64,000 nucleotides of DNA from GWE2-40-63 sp050179685 (lineage in GTDB: Bacteria; Bacteroidota; Bacteroidia; Bacteroidales; SZUA-534): the NCBI GenBank assembly GCA_050179685.1, contig JBFXEW010000018.1, positions 1 to 64,000 of the forward strand, written 5' to 3'. The notes below the pieces were generated by a model. It did no database searches, was not told the DNA's origin, and worked only from the letters and a program-made list of their open reading frames with translations. The translations under genes and the position numbers were made by a program. Below, piece by piece: positions 17,620 to 27,121 of this stretch (position 1 is the first letter of the stretch; the number at the start of each line of letters is the position of its first letter).

Positions 17620-17903
17620 TTACACGTATTGTAAAAGTAAAACTAAAGCCCGAAAGCCATTCCGAATTTACAAACTACATACCTCATTTTGTAAAAGAAG
17701 TACGGAATTTTAAGAATAATCACCACGCCGATTGTTTTGCCGATTTGGAGGAAAACACTGACTTCCACATCTACACCATTTGGAATACCGAGGGAGCGCT
17801 CAATAAATTTCTGAAATCGGAACTGAACCTTGAATTCAAGCAAAAGCTGAATACCTGGACTGTTCGCCCTTATTCAGCCTGGACTGTAGAGAATATTAAA
17901 TAA
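17616..17903 (+). CDS. Small ABM-like (dimeric alpha+beta barrel) protein
   Basis: A 95-residue protein starting MITRIVKVKLKPESHSEFTNY, with ADLEENTDFHIYTIWNTEGALNKFLKS. This is the pattern of antibiotic biosynthesis monooxygenase (ABM)-type ferredoxin-like folds. The catalytic role is unproven; in Bacteroidota such proteins are widespread and unassigned. It overlaps the preceding SAM hydrolase gene by four bases (ATGA). mazG begins 46 bases later, probably in the same operon. Confidence 0.75.
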   Translation: MITRIVKVKLKPESHSEFTNYIPHFVKEVRNFKNNHHADCFADLEENTDFHIYTIWNTEGALNKFLKSELNLEFKQKLNTWTVRPYSAWTVENIK

Positions 17904-17948
17904 AAACAGGTGTTCAAAGCATCTTTAATCACTGCCTAAACTATTAGC

Positions 17949-18725
17949 ATGAATCAACATACTGAGGCCTTTGGAAAGTTATTGGAAATAATGGACGAAC
18001 TGCGCCTTAAATGTCCCTGGGACAAGGAACAAACCCTGGAAAGTCTGCGCACACTTACCATTGAAGAAACTTACGAACTGGCCGACGCCATTATAGATAA
18101 CGATCTTCAGGAAATTAAAAAAGAACTGGGCGATTTGCTTTTACACGTGGTGTTTTATGCAAAAATTGGAGCCGAAAAAGGAGCTTTCGATATTTCCGAT
18201 GTCATCCACAACCTCAACGAAAAGTTAATTTACCGGCATCCTCACATATTTGGCGATGTAAAAGTACAGAATGCCACTGAAGTAGAAGAAAACTGGGAAC
18301 AACTGAAACTAAAAGAAAAAGGACGAAAGAAAAAAGTACTTGAAGGGGTTCCAGCCTCGTTACCAGCCATGATTAAAGCGCACCGCATTCAGGATAAAGT
18401 GCGTGGTGTGGGATTCGACTGGGATGAGCGCGAACAGGTTTGGGATAAGGTTGCTGAAGAAATGGATGAGTTAAAAGTAGAATTGCTGAAGAATCCCAAT
18501 TCATTAGAAGCTGAACAGGAATTTGGCGATTTATTTTTCAGCATGATTAATGCCGCACGCCTCTATGGTATTAATCCCGAGAATGCCCTGGAACGTACCA
18601 ACCAAAAATTTATGAAACGTTTCAGCTACCTCGAAGAACAAACCCTAAAAAAAGGAATCGACCTGAAAACCATGCCCCTGGAAGCCATGGAAAAGATTTG
18701 GCAGGAAGCAAAAAAGGAGGATTAA
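17949..18725 (+). CDS. mazG: Nucleoside triphosphate pyrophosphohydrolase MazG
   Basis: A tandem-domain MazG of 258 residues. The first domain has CPWDKEQTLESLRTLTIEETYEL followed by KKELGDLLLHVVFY, where the E-x-x-E and E-x-x-D residues bind magnesium. The second domain has EEMDELKVELL and EQEFGDLFFSMIN. It converts NTPs and dNTPs to NMP and pyrophosphate and helps clean damaged nucleotides and lower (p)ppGpp. Length and layout match the E. coli type. Confidence 0.95.
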   Translation: MNQHTEAFGKLLEIMDELRLKCPWDKEQTLESLRTLTIEETYELADAIIDNDLQEIKKELGDLLLHVVFYAKIGAEKGAFDISDVIHNLNEKLIYRHPHIFGDVKVQNATEVEENWEQLKLKEKGRKKKVLEGVPASLPAMIKAHRIQDKVRGVGFDWDEREQVWDKVAEEMDELKVELLKNPNSLEAEQEFGDLFFSMINAARLYGINPENALERTNQKFMKRFSYLEEQTLKKGIDLKTMPLEAMEKIWQEAKKED

Positions 18726-18778
18726 AGAATCCGGTAACTTCTTTTTATTTATCTTGCCACTTTACTTAATCCAAAAGT

Positions 18779-20464
18779 ATGCTCCGCAATTTGAATTCCA
18801 TAACACGTAAATTCCATATCGGGGCTGTGTTGTTTTTTATTGTTTATGGATGCAGCATTTCGCAACCCGCAAAAACCATCACAGAGCCGGAACCAATTGT
18901 CACTACCCAACCCCTTAGCGATACCGTAAAAAAAATTGCATGGCCACTTGCTGAGATTAAAGATAGTTTGCGCATTTTTTTTAACACTAAAAATAAGCCT
19001 AAAGCCACAGCAACTTATCAGGAAAACCTAAACCATTGGTATGCTCGCAACGAATACCAGCCTTTATGGCATAATTCCGAACAGGTGGCCGCAGGTATCC
19101 GCTTATTACAAAATGCAGCAAACAACGGGCTTAATCCCAGCCACTATAAAGTTGAATCCTTAAACGCTCTGTTTCAACAGACACAAGCGGATTCCCTTGC
19201 CGGATTAAATGACCGGCTTAAACTGGAACTGGAATTGAGTTTGCAGGTAAAACGCTATGCCCGGCATTTGTATCTTGGCAAGCTAAATCCAAAAAACTAT
19301 CACAGCAGTTGGAATTACCCGCAAAAAAATTGGAGTACAAAAGAAAACTTAGTATTACAACTCATCCAAAAACAGGAAACAGCAGCCATTGAAGAATTAT
19401 TGGCTCCGGCATACGACAGTTACCCGGTGTTAAAACAAAAGCTCGTTACTTACAGCCAAAATCTCGCTACAAATTCAACAACAAGACCAATAAACTATCC
19501 CGGTAAGCCAATAAAATTAGGTAATACCGGGAATGCAGTGAGTGAGCTAAAACAACGTTTAGGAATAAAAGAAACCAACTCACTTTACCTGTTCGATTCC
19601 ACTCTATTGGTAGCGGTTAAAGCGTTTCAGGAAAGCCACGGACTGACTCCCGACGGAGTTGCCGGTCCGGCCACTTATCAGTTTTTAAACTGGACAACAC
19701 AGCGCTACATTGACGCATTAAAAGTAAATATGGAACGCCTGCGCTGGTTACCCGATTCGCTGCCGGCAACACGAATTGAGATTAACCTGCCCGCTTTTGA
19801 ATTAGTTATGACTGACAAGCATGCCGGGGTATTTCGGAATAAAATAATTATTGGCACGCCCAAACACTTTTCACCGGTGTTTCAATCCCGTCTAAATGTT
19901 TTGGTTTTTAATCCCTGTTGGACCATTCCCCAGTCGATTGCTACTAAAAAGCTGCTTCCAAAAATTCAAAAAGATCCATCGTACCTGAAAACCCGCAATA
20001 TGTTTGTGGCTGTTGACGAGGTTCCAATACCTACCGACAGCATCGACTTTTCAACATTTACCGCATCAAACTTTCCCTATAAAATTTATCAAAACTCAGG
20101 TCCGGGTAATGCCCTGGGAGTGGTAAAATTCCTCTTCGATAATCCGTATCACATTTACCTGCACGACACCCCGCAGAAAAATCTGTTTAATGCCGACAAA
20201 CGGGCATTCAGCCACGGCTGTATTCGGGTTAAAAACCCCTTGCAGCTGGCACAACACCTGCTCGATATGCAACAAACCAGCTACGGTACCAAAGAATTCT
20301 ACCTGAGTAAAAAGTATCCTGTAAAAGTTCCCCTAAAAACAAGCGTACCAATTTGTATTCAATACTTAACGGCAAACACCGGTAAAACCAAAGACTCGGT
20401 GTACTTTTTTAACGATGTATACGGACTCGATTTGCGGGTACTTATTGATTTGGAAAAACCCTGA
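18779..20464 (+). CDS. Murein L,D-transpeptidase (YcbB/LdtD-like)
   Basis: A 561-residue exported lipoprotein-like enzyme; the N-terminal hydrophobic stretch ends in VYGCS. The order is that of YcbB: a scaffold domain (about 60-240, with WYARNEYQPLWH), a peptidoglycan-binding domain (about 245-300, LGNTGNAVSELKQRLG and DGVAGPATYQFL), and a YkuD catalytic domain (about 320-500) with SHGCIRV and catalytic C481. It forms 3-3 crosslinks in peptidoglycan in the periplasm. It converges with the nuclease gene, and a terminator for the opposite strand lies between them. Confidence 0.93.
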   Translation: MLRNLNSITRKFHIGAVLFFIVYGCSISQPAKTITEPEPIVTTQPLSDTVKKIAWPLAEIKDSLRIFFNTKNKPKATATYQENLNHWYARNEYQPLWHNSEQVAAGIRLLQNAANNGLNPSHYKVESLNALFQQTQADSLAGLNDRLKLELELSLQVKRYARHLYLGKLNPKNYHSSWNYPQKNWSTKENLVLQLIQKQETAAIEELLAPAYDSYPVLKQKLVTYSQNLATNSTTRPINYPGKPIKLGNTGNAVSELKQRLGIKETNSLYLFDSTLLVAVKAFQESHGLTPDGVAGPATYQFLNWTTQRYIDALKVNMERLRWLPDSLPATRIEINLPAFELVMTDKHAGVFRNKIIIGTPKHFSPVFQSRLNVLVFNPCWTIPQSIATKKLLPKIQKDPSYLKTRNMFVAVDEVPIPTDSIDFSTFTASNFPYKIYQNSGPGNALGVVKFLFDNPYHIYLHDTPQKNLFNADKRAFSHGCIRVKNPLQLAQHLLDMQQTSYGTKEFYLSKKYPVKVPLKTSVPICIQYLTANTGKTKDSVYFFNDVYGLDLRVLIDLEKP

Positions 20465-20473
20465 CACCCTGAA

Positions 20474-20497
20474 ATAAAAAAAGGCGAAGCTTTCGCC
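20474..20497 (-). terminator. Terminator of the secreted nuclease gene
   Basis: On the minus strand GGCGAA-AGC-TTCGCC followed by seven Ts. Confidence 0.85.
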
Positions 20498-20528
20498 CCG
20501 CCCTTTCTGTTAACAAAACAATTTAATA

Positions 20529-23500
20529 CTATTGCTTAATGAATCGTGTAGTGAGCATTTTACCCTCCATATTCAGGGTTAAAAGATAGACGCCATTTTC
20601 GAACCGGTTCAGATCGATGGTTTGATTGTTGGTAACTAAGTTATCGGCAAAAACGGTGCGTCCGGTAATATCGGTAATGGTGAAATCGACGTTACGCTCC
20701 GAACTGAATTTCACTTTCAGGTAAGTACTGGCCGGATTTGGAAATACTTCCACATCGTAGGCTGTTTCTTCCTGAACACTTTCGGTGTTGACAGCCATTA
20801 CCAAATTCGAAGCCTGATCAACAATGTTTACCATATAATCTTCAACTTCGCCATAGCTAAATGTTTCACAGGCCGTTCCTGCACCATTGTACTTCATGGT
20901 TACGCGCATTCTGGTTGGGCCTGATAAAGCCGAAGTTGGAACCGTAAAAGTACTACTCAGAGTAGCAGCACTCGACGAGGAACCATAAGCCACCCGTTCG
21001 GTATCACCAAAAATACCATCGTGATTATAATCAATCCAAACATGCCAGTATTCCACATAGCTTGAACTTGAAAAACCTGCACTATAATAAATGGTGTTAC
21101 TTCCGTAAGCAATGGTGGCAATTTTATCGGTAAAATCGGCGTAGCCCCCATTATTACCAGTTGCGCTGGTCATGTTGCCCAGTTGTACCAAATCAATCCA
21201 TTCGTAACTTGAATTGGAACCTTTTGATGCACAATAGCTGATACTTTGTGGTAAAGTGGTAACCGATGCCGTATTGCTTGATGCAGATAAGTTTCCGGCA
21301 GCATCGAAAGCTTTTACTGTAAAACTATACGATGTGCCTGCACTTAAACCACTAACGCTTAAACTGGTTCCGCTGGTTTGCTGAATCTGCAGGCCATTTT
21401 TATAAACGTAATAGCCGGCCACACCCACATTATCGGTTGAAGCATTCCAGGCTAAAGAAGTACCTGTTGTAGTTGTATTGGAAGCCAACAACTGGCTTGG
21501 AGCTGTTGGAGCCTGAGTATCGGCTACCCCCTGACTAATTACTACAGTGTAATCTTCAACCTCGCCATAGCTAAATGTTTCGCAAGCCGTTTGGGCTCCG
21601 TTGTATTTCATCGAAACACGCATACGGGTAGTTCCTGTTGCTGATATAGGAAGCGTTAAATTTCCCGAAACAGCTGAACTGCTTAGTGAACCCGCATCGA
21701 AAGCCAACTCGTCGGTATCAAATACTCCGTTTTTGTTGTAGTCAATCCATATTTTCCAGTATTCCTGGTAAGTTGAACCGGAAAAACCAGGGGTGAGTGT
21801 AAGTGCATAGCTTTGTCCCGAAGTTAAATTAATCTGGGTAGTGGTAAAGTCGGTGTAACCGGCTCCGCCCGATGTTTTGGTAAAAGTTCCCAGCTTAACT
21901 CCGGCAATCCACTCGTAAGTAGCGTTACTTCCTTTTGAAGCACAATAAACCACTGCTTCAGCAGGCGTAGTAACATTTACCGTATTGCTTGCTCCCGAAA
22001 CATTTCCGGCAGCATCGGTAGCTTTAACCGTAAAAGCATAGCTTGTGGCGGCACTTAATCCTGAAACGGTGTATGAAGTGGAAGTCACGGTTTGAATTTG
22101 CGTACCGTTTCTGAAAACCTGGTAGCCGGTAACACCTACATTATCGGTAGAAGCATTCCAGCTAAGCAGCACACTGGTAGAAGTTACGTTGCTTGAAACT
22201 AAACTTGCAGGAGCTGTTGGCGCTTGCGTGTCGGCCACCGGACCACCTTCGAGATCCATGGTATGTGTGCCCAGATCCGTAAAATTATCAAGTCCGGTAT
22301 CGGTCCATTCCGAAGCTACATAGCTTGTATTGGGAGCAGTTACCGAAGCATTGCGTACCAGCGTTTTGTCGGTAGCAAAAACAGCGGTACTGTTAAAGGT
22401 ACCAATAACATCGATCAATTGACCGTTTTTAAACAAGGCCACCGGATCGTTTCCGTTAAAAGTAAGCGCCTGCGATGTGGTCGTTAAATCGGCTTTTGCC
22501 AATAAGGTGCTTCCAGCCGATGCATACACAATTACATAGGCATCGCCATGATTCAGCGTACCACTAAGTACCAGTTCACTGGCCCAGCTTCCGGCTCCAT
22601 TGGTTTGCTTAAAGATGGAGTAATTACTCAGGCTTACGGTTGAACCGGTAAAATTGGCAAGCTCCAAAGCTTTATTATTCGATGAACCTTCCACATATTC
22701 TGAAAGAATCAGGTCAGCAGCATAATCTGAACCGCCTGTGGTGCTCAATTGACCCGATACGGTATTGCTGTTGGGACTGTTTCCCTGAACGTTGTATGCT
22801 AAAATATAATAGGTATAAGTACTTCCGGTGCTGACATTAGCATCGGAATAAGAAGTAACATTGGCTCCCGGACTGTTTAACAGAGCGTATGAACCGCCAT
22901 TTACCGAACGGTAAATCCGGTAACCGCTTTCATCGGCCACATTGGTCCAGCTTAAGTTTAAGCTTGTGCTGGCCACAGTTAAAGCCAATGAAGGAGTTGC
23001 CGGAACTGTTGGTTCAGTTCCAGAGAATCCCCAGGCTTTTGCTACCAGTGAAGGCATAACAATATAGGGATTCTTATCACCCTGATGGGTTTCAATGGCC
23101 AGGTTCCTGTCAATTTCCTTTTGACTTACCGGATCGGCCAAATGCCAGTCGTATAATTCATTTATATCGGCCACAGCACCGATTGCTCCGGCTTGTGTTG
23201 GATACATGGTGTAAAAATAAAAAATGGCCCGGGCCACATCGCCTTTATGATCCTCGCGGGGTTCAAAGGTGCTGCTGGCATATTCCGAATACAAATCGAT
23301 GTTGCTCGATGGAATGCTGGTTGTGGACGTGGTTAAATACATCCATTTAGTAGTTGCATTATCGTCGATTTCGGCAAAGGGATAATTGGACCGGGTACTG
23401 TTCCAGTTCATGTAAGTCGGAAACAAATGATGAATATCGGACTTCATGGGCTCGGCCTCATTGAAAAAACTTTGAGGAACGGTGTGCTCACAGTTAATGG

Positions 23501-23786
23501 GATCGGGATTTGAACCGGTTCCACCGTAAGTCCAGCTTTTTTCATAACCTGAATATACACAGGTAATGGTATTATTCTGGTTATCGATGTAATTGTACAT
23601 TTTAACCCGGGCATTAGTATAACCCAGTGTAGTGTGCTTTCCATCGTAATAATTTACTTTTAACCAGGCTCGCAAATCGGCACCGCTTAAATCAGATGGA
23701 GGTGTCTGAGCAAAAGCAGCCTGAATAAAGAGCCATACAATCAAGGCTGTAAAACCCAGTTTCTTCATAAAGTAGTTTTGTTCCAT
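20529..23786 (-). CDS. Secreted endonuclease I with FN3, lamin-tail, GEVED and T9SS sorting domains
   Basis: A 1085-residue modular exoprotein. It has a signal peptide (MKKLGFTALIVWLFIQAAFAQ; the internal ATG at 23768 is the likelier start) and an endonuclease I domain (about 30-255) with CEHTVPQSFF, H101 and SDIHHLFP (117-124). Fibronectin type III follows at about 265-350, a lamin-tail domain (YAADLILSEYVEGSSNNKALEL) at about 353-510, FN3, GEVED, FN3 and GEVED (each ending GEVEDY). The C-terminal sorting domain starts at VFPNPAS and ends FIKQ, so export is by the type IX system. It probably degrades extracellular DNA for phosphate or nitrogen. Confidence 0.93.
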   Translation of the reverse strand: MEQNYFMKKLGFTALIVWLFIQAAFAQTPPSDLSGADLRAWLKVNYYDGKHTTLGYTNARVKMYNYIDNQNNTITCVYSGYEKSWTYGGTGSNPDPINCEHTVPQSFFNEAEPMKSDIHHLFPTYMNWNSTRSNYPFAEIDDNATTKWMYLTTSTTSIPSSNIDLYSEYASSTFEPREDHKGDVARAIFYFYTMYPTQAGAIGAVADINELYDWHLADPVSQKEIDRNLAIETHQGDKNPYIVMPSLVAKAWGFSGTEPTVPATPSLALTVASTSLNLSWTNVADESGYRIYRSVNGGSYALLNSPGANVTSYSDANVSTGSTYTYYILAYNVQGNSPNSNTVSGQLSTTGGSDYAADLILSEYVEGSSNNKALELANFTGSTVSLSNYSIFKQTNGAGSWASELVLSGTLNHGDAYVIVYASAGSTLLAKADLTTTSQALTFNGNDPVALFKNGQLIDVIGTFNSTAVFATDKTLVRNASVTAPNTSYVASEWTDTGLDNFTDLGTHTMDLEGGPVADTQAPTAPASLVSSNVTSTSVLLSWNASTDNVGVTGYQVFRNGTQIQTVTSTSYTVSGLSAATSYAFTVKATDAAGNVSGASNTVNVTTPAEAVVYCASKGSNATYEWIAGVKLGTFTKTSGGAGYTDFTTTQINLTSGQSYALTLTPGFSGSTYQEYWKIWIDYNKNGVFDTDELAFDAGSLSSSAVSGNLTLPISATGTTRMRVSMKYNGAQTACETFSYGEVEDYTVVISQGVADTQAPTAPSQLLASNTTTTGTSLAWNASTDNVGVAGYYVYKNGLQIQQTSGTSLSVSGLSAGTSYSFTVKAFDAAGNLSASSNTASVTTLPQSISYCASKGSNSSYEWIDLVQLGNMTSATGNNGGYADFTDKIATIAYGSNTIYYSAGFSSSSYVEYWHVWIDYNHDGIFGDTERVAYGSSSSAATLSSTFTVPTSALSGPTRMRVTMKYNGAGTACETFSYGEVEDYMVNIVDQASNLVMAVNTESVQEETAYDVEVFPNPASTYLKVKFSSERNVDFTITDITGRTVFADNLVTNNQTIDLNRFENGVYLLTLNMEGKMLTTRFIKQ

Positions 23787-24193
23787 AGTTGTTGTTTTAG
23801 TTGAAAATCAAGCACAATTTCCAATAACTGGCTAACAATATCAATTACAGTTTTATGGGCATAGTAAGTTTTTATGCAGTAAAGTATTCAAAGGCAAAAG
23901 CAAAACGGTTCAAACACATAGTTTTTCGAAATCTTCAATTTATTAACAACAACACAAAAACTCCACTTCTTAATAGCTGAACAGATGCACTTTAGCTTTT
24001 ATTACAATTCTGATTTATAAACAGGTCGGAATTACAACAACACCCTCATAGTAAGTCAGTAGAAGCGTTATTAATTGCTTTCCTTACGTTTGTTTTAAAT
24101 GACAACCTGACGCTAAATAAGCCAAAGTAAAAGCCTGCGCCAAAATGGAAATAAAAAAAAGTTTTAAAACATACGATTGAATTAAAATGGATA
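23787..24193. other. Intergenic region, no gene seen
   Basis: About 400 AT-rich bases between divergent genes. A TACGTTTG at 24085-24092 (plus) fits a -7 box but lies about 140 bases before the next start and lacks a spaced -33 element. No RNA gene or repeat recognised. Confidence 0.5.
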
Positions 24194-24223
24194 ATGTTTA
24201 CTTTAGTGGCTGGGAAAAGCATC

Positions 24224-25717
24224 ATGGATTTAATAAAAGAATTGCATTTTGTGTTGTCGCAGCAACAGACAGCCGCGTTGGAAAAAATTATTCCGGCCTC
24301 GTCAAAACTACGTCTGCTATACCAGTTAATTGTTAATCATGAAGTAAACAACGACGAAGAGGCAGCGCTGCGGATTTATAATTCCCCCAGAATCGACAAA
24401 AAATACCTGATGCTAAAGCGCAGTTTGGTTCATAAACTGTCCGATCTGGTGTTTAAGTTGTCGGGAAGCGATTCGCTGCTTAGTAATTACGAAACCATCC
24501 GGCTGATTGTAGCCAAAGAATTGCTGATTGCTGAAAAGATGCTTAATGAAAATGTGTACCACAATCCTTCAAAAATAATTGCTAAAGCAGAGCTATTGGC
24601 GAATCAATATTTCCTTATCGATTTGCAATTGGAAGCAGCTATAAAGCTTCGCTCGGTGTATGCATTAAAGGGTTATCCTGCCGAGACAGCCCTGTACCAG
24701 GAAAAGGTAAAGCATTTACAGGTACTTAACCAGCAACTTACTGATGCCAGGGGCTTTTGGGACCTTATTTACAGCAAAACCAAATTCAGCAACGCCAAGA
24801 CTCCCGATTTATTTAATGAAGCAAAAAACTATCGGGAGCAAATTGAGAGCTGGCTTATAGAAAACTACAATCCCTATTTAAAGCTTTATGCCATTCGGAT
24901 TGGTTTGGTTGCCAATAATCAAATGAATCGTTTCGGGGCAAATTTCGAATTACTCAATGCCTACCAAAGTCTGCTAACCGACCATCCGTTTTTAGCCGGC
25001 AAACACACCACGATTGACCTGCATTACCAGTTTGCGTTGTATTACCGGAATGTAAAGCAATTGAACCTGGCCCTTGAACAGGTAAAAATATGCCTGCAAC
25101 TAAGCCAGTACCAGGCTTTCAATCGTTTTCTTATTCAGGAAGTTCACTTCGATATTTTACTAAAAAAGGAAGCTTACGATGAAGCCCTGCTTTTACTAAA
25201 CGAAGTAATGTCGCAGGCGCAGTTTCCCTTTCTCGATCCCTACGACAAATCGGTCTGGGCCATACGCGAAGCTTATTTGTATTTTATATTTTATGCCACG
25301 CACAAAGCCAGCCCGATTCAAGAACTGCCCCATTTTGCCGAGGGTATTGATATAAACCGCTTTCTGGATCAGACAAAAAAATCGGCTAAAGATAAATACG
25401 GACACAACATCAGTTTACTGCTCATCCGACTACAGCTTTTGCTGATAAAAGACCCTAAACGCATTGAATACGAGGGCAACAATTTAATGGTTTATTTTCA
25501 TCGCTACATGAAAGCTTTGCCCGACCAGCGTACCGGGTTGTTTTTTAAAACCCTTTCGAAGCTTGCTTCCCAGGGATTTTTACCAGAACAGGTAAAGCAA
25601 ACCGAAGAAAGCCTTTTAAAAGAACTGCATCAGCTCGACACGCATTTCGATACCCATGAGCTTATTCCCTATCCCATTTTCTGGCAGCTCACCAAACAGT
25701 TAATCCAGTACAATTAG
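24224..25717 (+). CDS. Helical repeat protein of unknown function
   Basis: The predicted protein has 497 residues from the ATG at 24224 (MDLIKELHFVLSQQQ). The frame opens ten codons earlier at 24194, but those residues look unlike the rest. It is almost entirely helical, with no signal peptide and no membrane segment. Phrases such as LYRNVKQLNLALEQVKICLQLSQ-like pairs suggest TPR or similar helical hairpins at about 270-350. I do not recognise the family. It stands alone between divergent and convergent neighbours. Confidence 0.7.
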   Translation: MDLIKELHFVLSQQQTAALEKIIPASSKLRLLYQLIVNHEVNNDEEAALRIYNSPRIDKKYLMLKRSLVHKLSDLVFKLSGSDSLLSNYETIRLIVAKELLIAEKMLNENVYHNPSKIIAKAELLANQYFLIDLQLEAAIKLRSVYALKGYPAETALYQEKVKHLQVLNQQLTDARGFWDLIYSKTKFSNAKTPDLFNEAKNYREQIESWLIENYNPYLKLYAIRIGLVANNQMNRFGANFELLNAYQSLLTDHPFLAGKHTTIDLHYQFALYYRNVKQLNLALEQVKICLQLSQYQAFNRFLIQEVHFDILLKKEAYDEALLLLNEVMSQAQFPFLDPYDKSVWAIREAYLYFIFYATHKASPIQELPHFAEGIDINRFLDQTKKSAKDKYGHNISLLLIRLQLLLIKDPKRIEYEGNNLMVYFHRYMKALPDQRTGLFFKTLSKLASQGFLPEQVKQTEESLLKELHQLDTHFDTHELIPYPIFWQLTKQLIQYN

Positions 25718-25855
25718 TACACCTAATAACATAAAAACACAGGATTTAGTTCCTTTTATATTCCTCGCACCAAGGTGCAGAGAACCAAGTTTACGAGCTA
25801 GGCGAAGCCAACCGAGGACGAAGGACGAGTTCAGCGAAGCTAATAAGACCTGCAG

Positions 25856-25916
25856 ATCCCGATTGCTCCCGACTACGGTACAGGACAGGTTCATAATCGG
25901 GATCAGTTCGACTTAG
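25856..25916. repeat. Inverted repeat GATCCCGATT...AATCGGGATC
   Basis: Perfect 10-bp arms about 30 bases apart in the gap between two convergent genes. Inside lies CTCCCGACTACGGTACAGGACAGG. It resembles the CCCGAT...ATCGGG ends of the tRNA-linked repeat at 6.1-6.7 kb. Confidence 0.5.
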
Positions 25917-25960
25917 TAATTTCAGTTCATTATCATTCCTGAAATCACAGTCTCACTGAA

Positions 25961-27043
25961 TTAAAAACGGTAACCTGCCTTTTGAATGTCGTTCAGGTTA
26001 TTGATGGGTTTTTCGGGTTTTAATTGTTTGTCCAGATGCTGATAAATCTTAATTCTGATTTGTTTGGATTCGCGGGTATCCATTCGGTCGAAGGAATGTC
26101 CACCGGGAACGGCCTGAAAAATCTCATAGTCAAACTTTTTACCTTCGGCTTTCAACGATTTAATCAGATGCTCCACTTCGAGCACATTTACATCGTCGTC
26201 GCTGGTATTGGTATGAATCAGTAAAGGCGTGTTTTTAAATTTATGGGTATTCCAGGCCGGTGAACGCCGACGGTATTCCTGCACATTCTCATGCGCTGTT
26301 TGACCAATGTGGTAACTGGCCGAGTACAGATCGCGATAATCGTCGGTGTAGTAACCCATACGGCTGATTAAATCGCTTACGGGAACTCCGGCAAATGCCA
26401 CCTGAAAAGCCTCGGGATGATCGAAAATATTCATCAGGGTAATCAGTCCGCCATGACTCCAGCCCATAATACCCACGCGGTTTTTATCGATAAAACTGTA
26501 ATTTTCTATCATGTAATTCCGGCTGGCAAAAACATCTTCCACTTCCAATCCACCGTAGTCGATATTCTTATAATGACCTTTACCGTAGCCGGTGCTGCCT
26601 CGATATTCCGCAGCAACCACCACGTATCCCTGGCTTACCAGTTCGCGCACAATGTGGGTGTAATAGGTAGTAAAATCGGCATGAACGCCACCATGAGGAA
26701 GCACTATCAAAGGATATTTTTTCGATGCATCGAGGTTCTTAGGGAAAAAAGTATAGGACCAAAACTTGATGGGATTTCCATAACCCATGGCTGTAGTGTT
26801 TTTGTCGTTCCAGTGAGGCGGGCCGTACATATACAGTTTATCGATAAGGGCCACATCGCCCAGTTTCTGATACCACAATAAATCGTCCACCATTTTTTCG
26901 AGGCGATCGAGGCGGTGATCCAGGTTCTCGCTGTTCGAACGGATTTCTTTTAATTCGCTGCTTACCGGAGTTTGTTCCTGGGCCAATGCCTCGGGCATTA
27001 AGGCATAAACAGATAAAAGAATTAAAACAATAAAGTTTCTCAT
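25961..27043 (-). CDS. Prolyl oligopeptidase-type (S9) alpha/beta hydrolase, exported
   Basis: A 360-residue protein with signal peptide (MRNFIVLILLSVYALMPEALAQ) and a short coiled segment (about 25-60). The alpha/beta hydrolase domain follows, resembling the catalytic part of S9 peptidases without the beta-propeller. The nucleophile is in GWSHGGL, the acid probably the D in NTSDDDVNV, and the histidine in PGGHSF. HGGVHADF supplies the oxyanion hole. It probably cleaves short peptides or esters in the periplasm; the substrate is not known. A TAAATTTG box lies 26 bases upstream (27069-27076, minus). Confidence 0.85.
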   Translation of the reverse strand: MRNFIVLILLSVYALMPEALAQEQTPVSSELKEIRSNSENLDHRLDRLEKMVDDLLWYQKLGDVALIDKLYMYGPPHWNDKNTTAMGYGNPIKFWSYTFFPKNLDASKKYPLIVLPHGGVHADFTTYYTHIVRELVSQGYVVVAAEYRGSTGYGKGHYKNIDYGGLEVEDVFASRNYMIENYSFIDKNRVGIMGWSHGGLITLMNIFDHPEAFQVAFAGVPVSDLISRMGYYTDDYRDLYSASYHIGQTAHENVQEYRRRSPAWNTHKFKNTPLLIHTNTSDDDVNVLEVEHLIKSLKAEGKKFDYEIFQAVPGGHSFDRMDTRESKQIRIKIYQHLDKQLKPEKPINNLNDIQKAGYRF

Positions 27044-27068
27044 AATTGTAAATTTTGTAAGCTGAGTT

Positions 27069-27076
27069 CAAATTTA
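27069..27076 (-). promoter_or_regulatory. Possible -7 box of the S9 hydrolase
   Basis: TAAATTTG on the minus strand matches TAnnTTTG; no -33 element at the usual spacing. Confidence 0.35.
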
Positions 27077-27121
27077 AAAAACAATTCGGAATTATTGGTT
27101 AAGAATCAAGGAAGAGACTGA

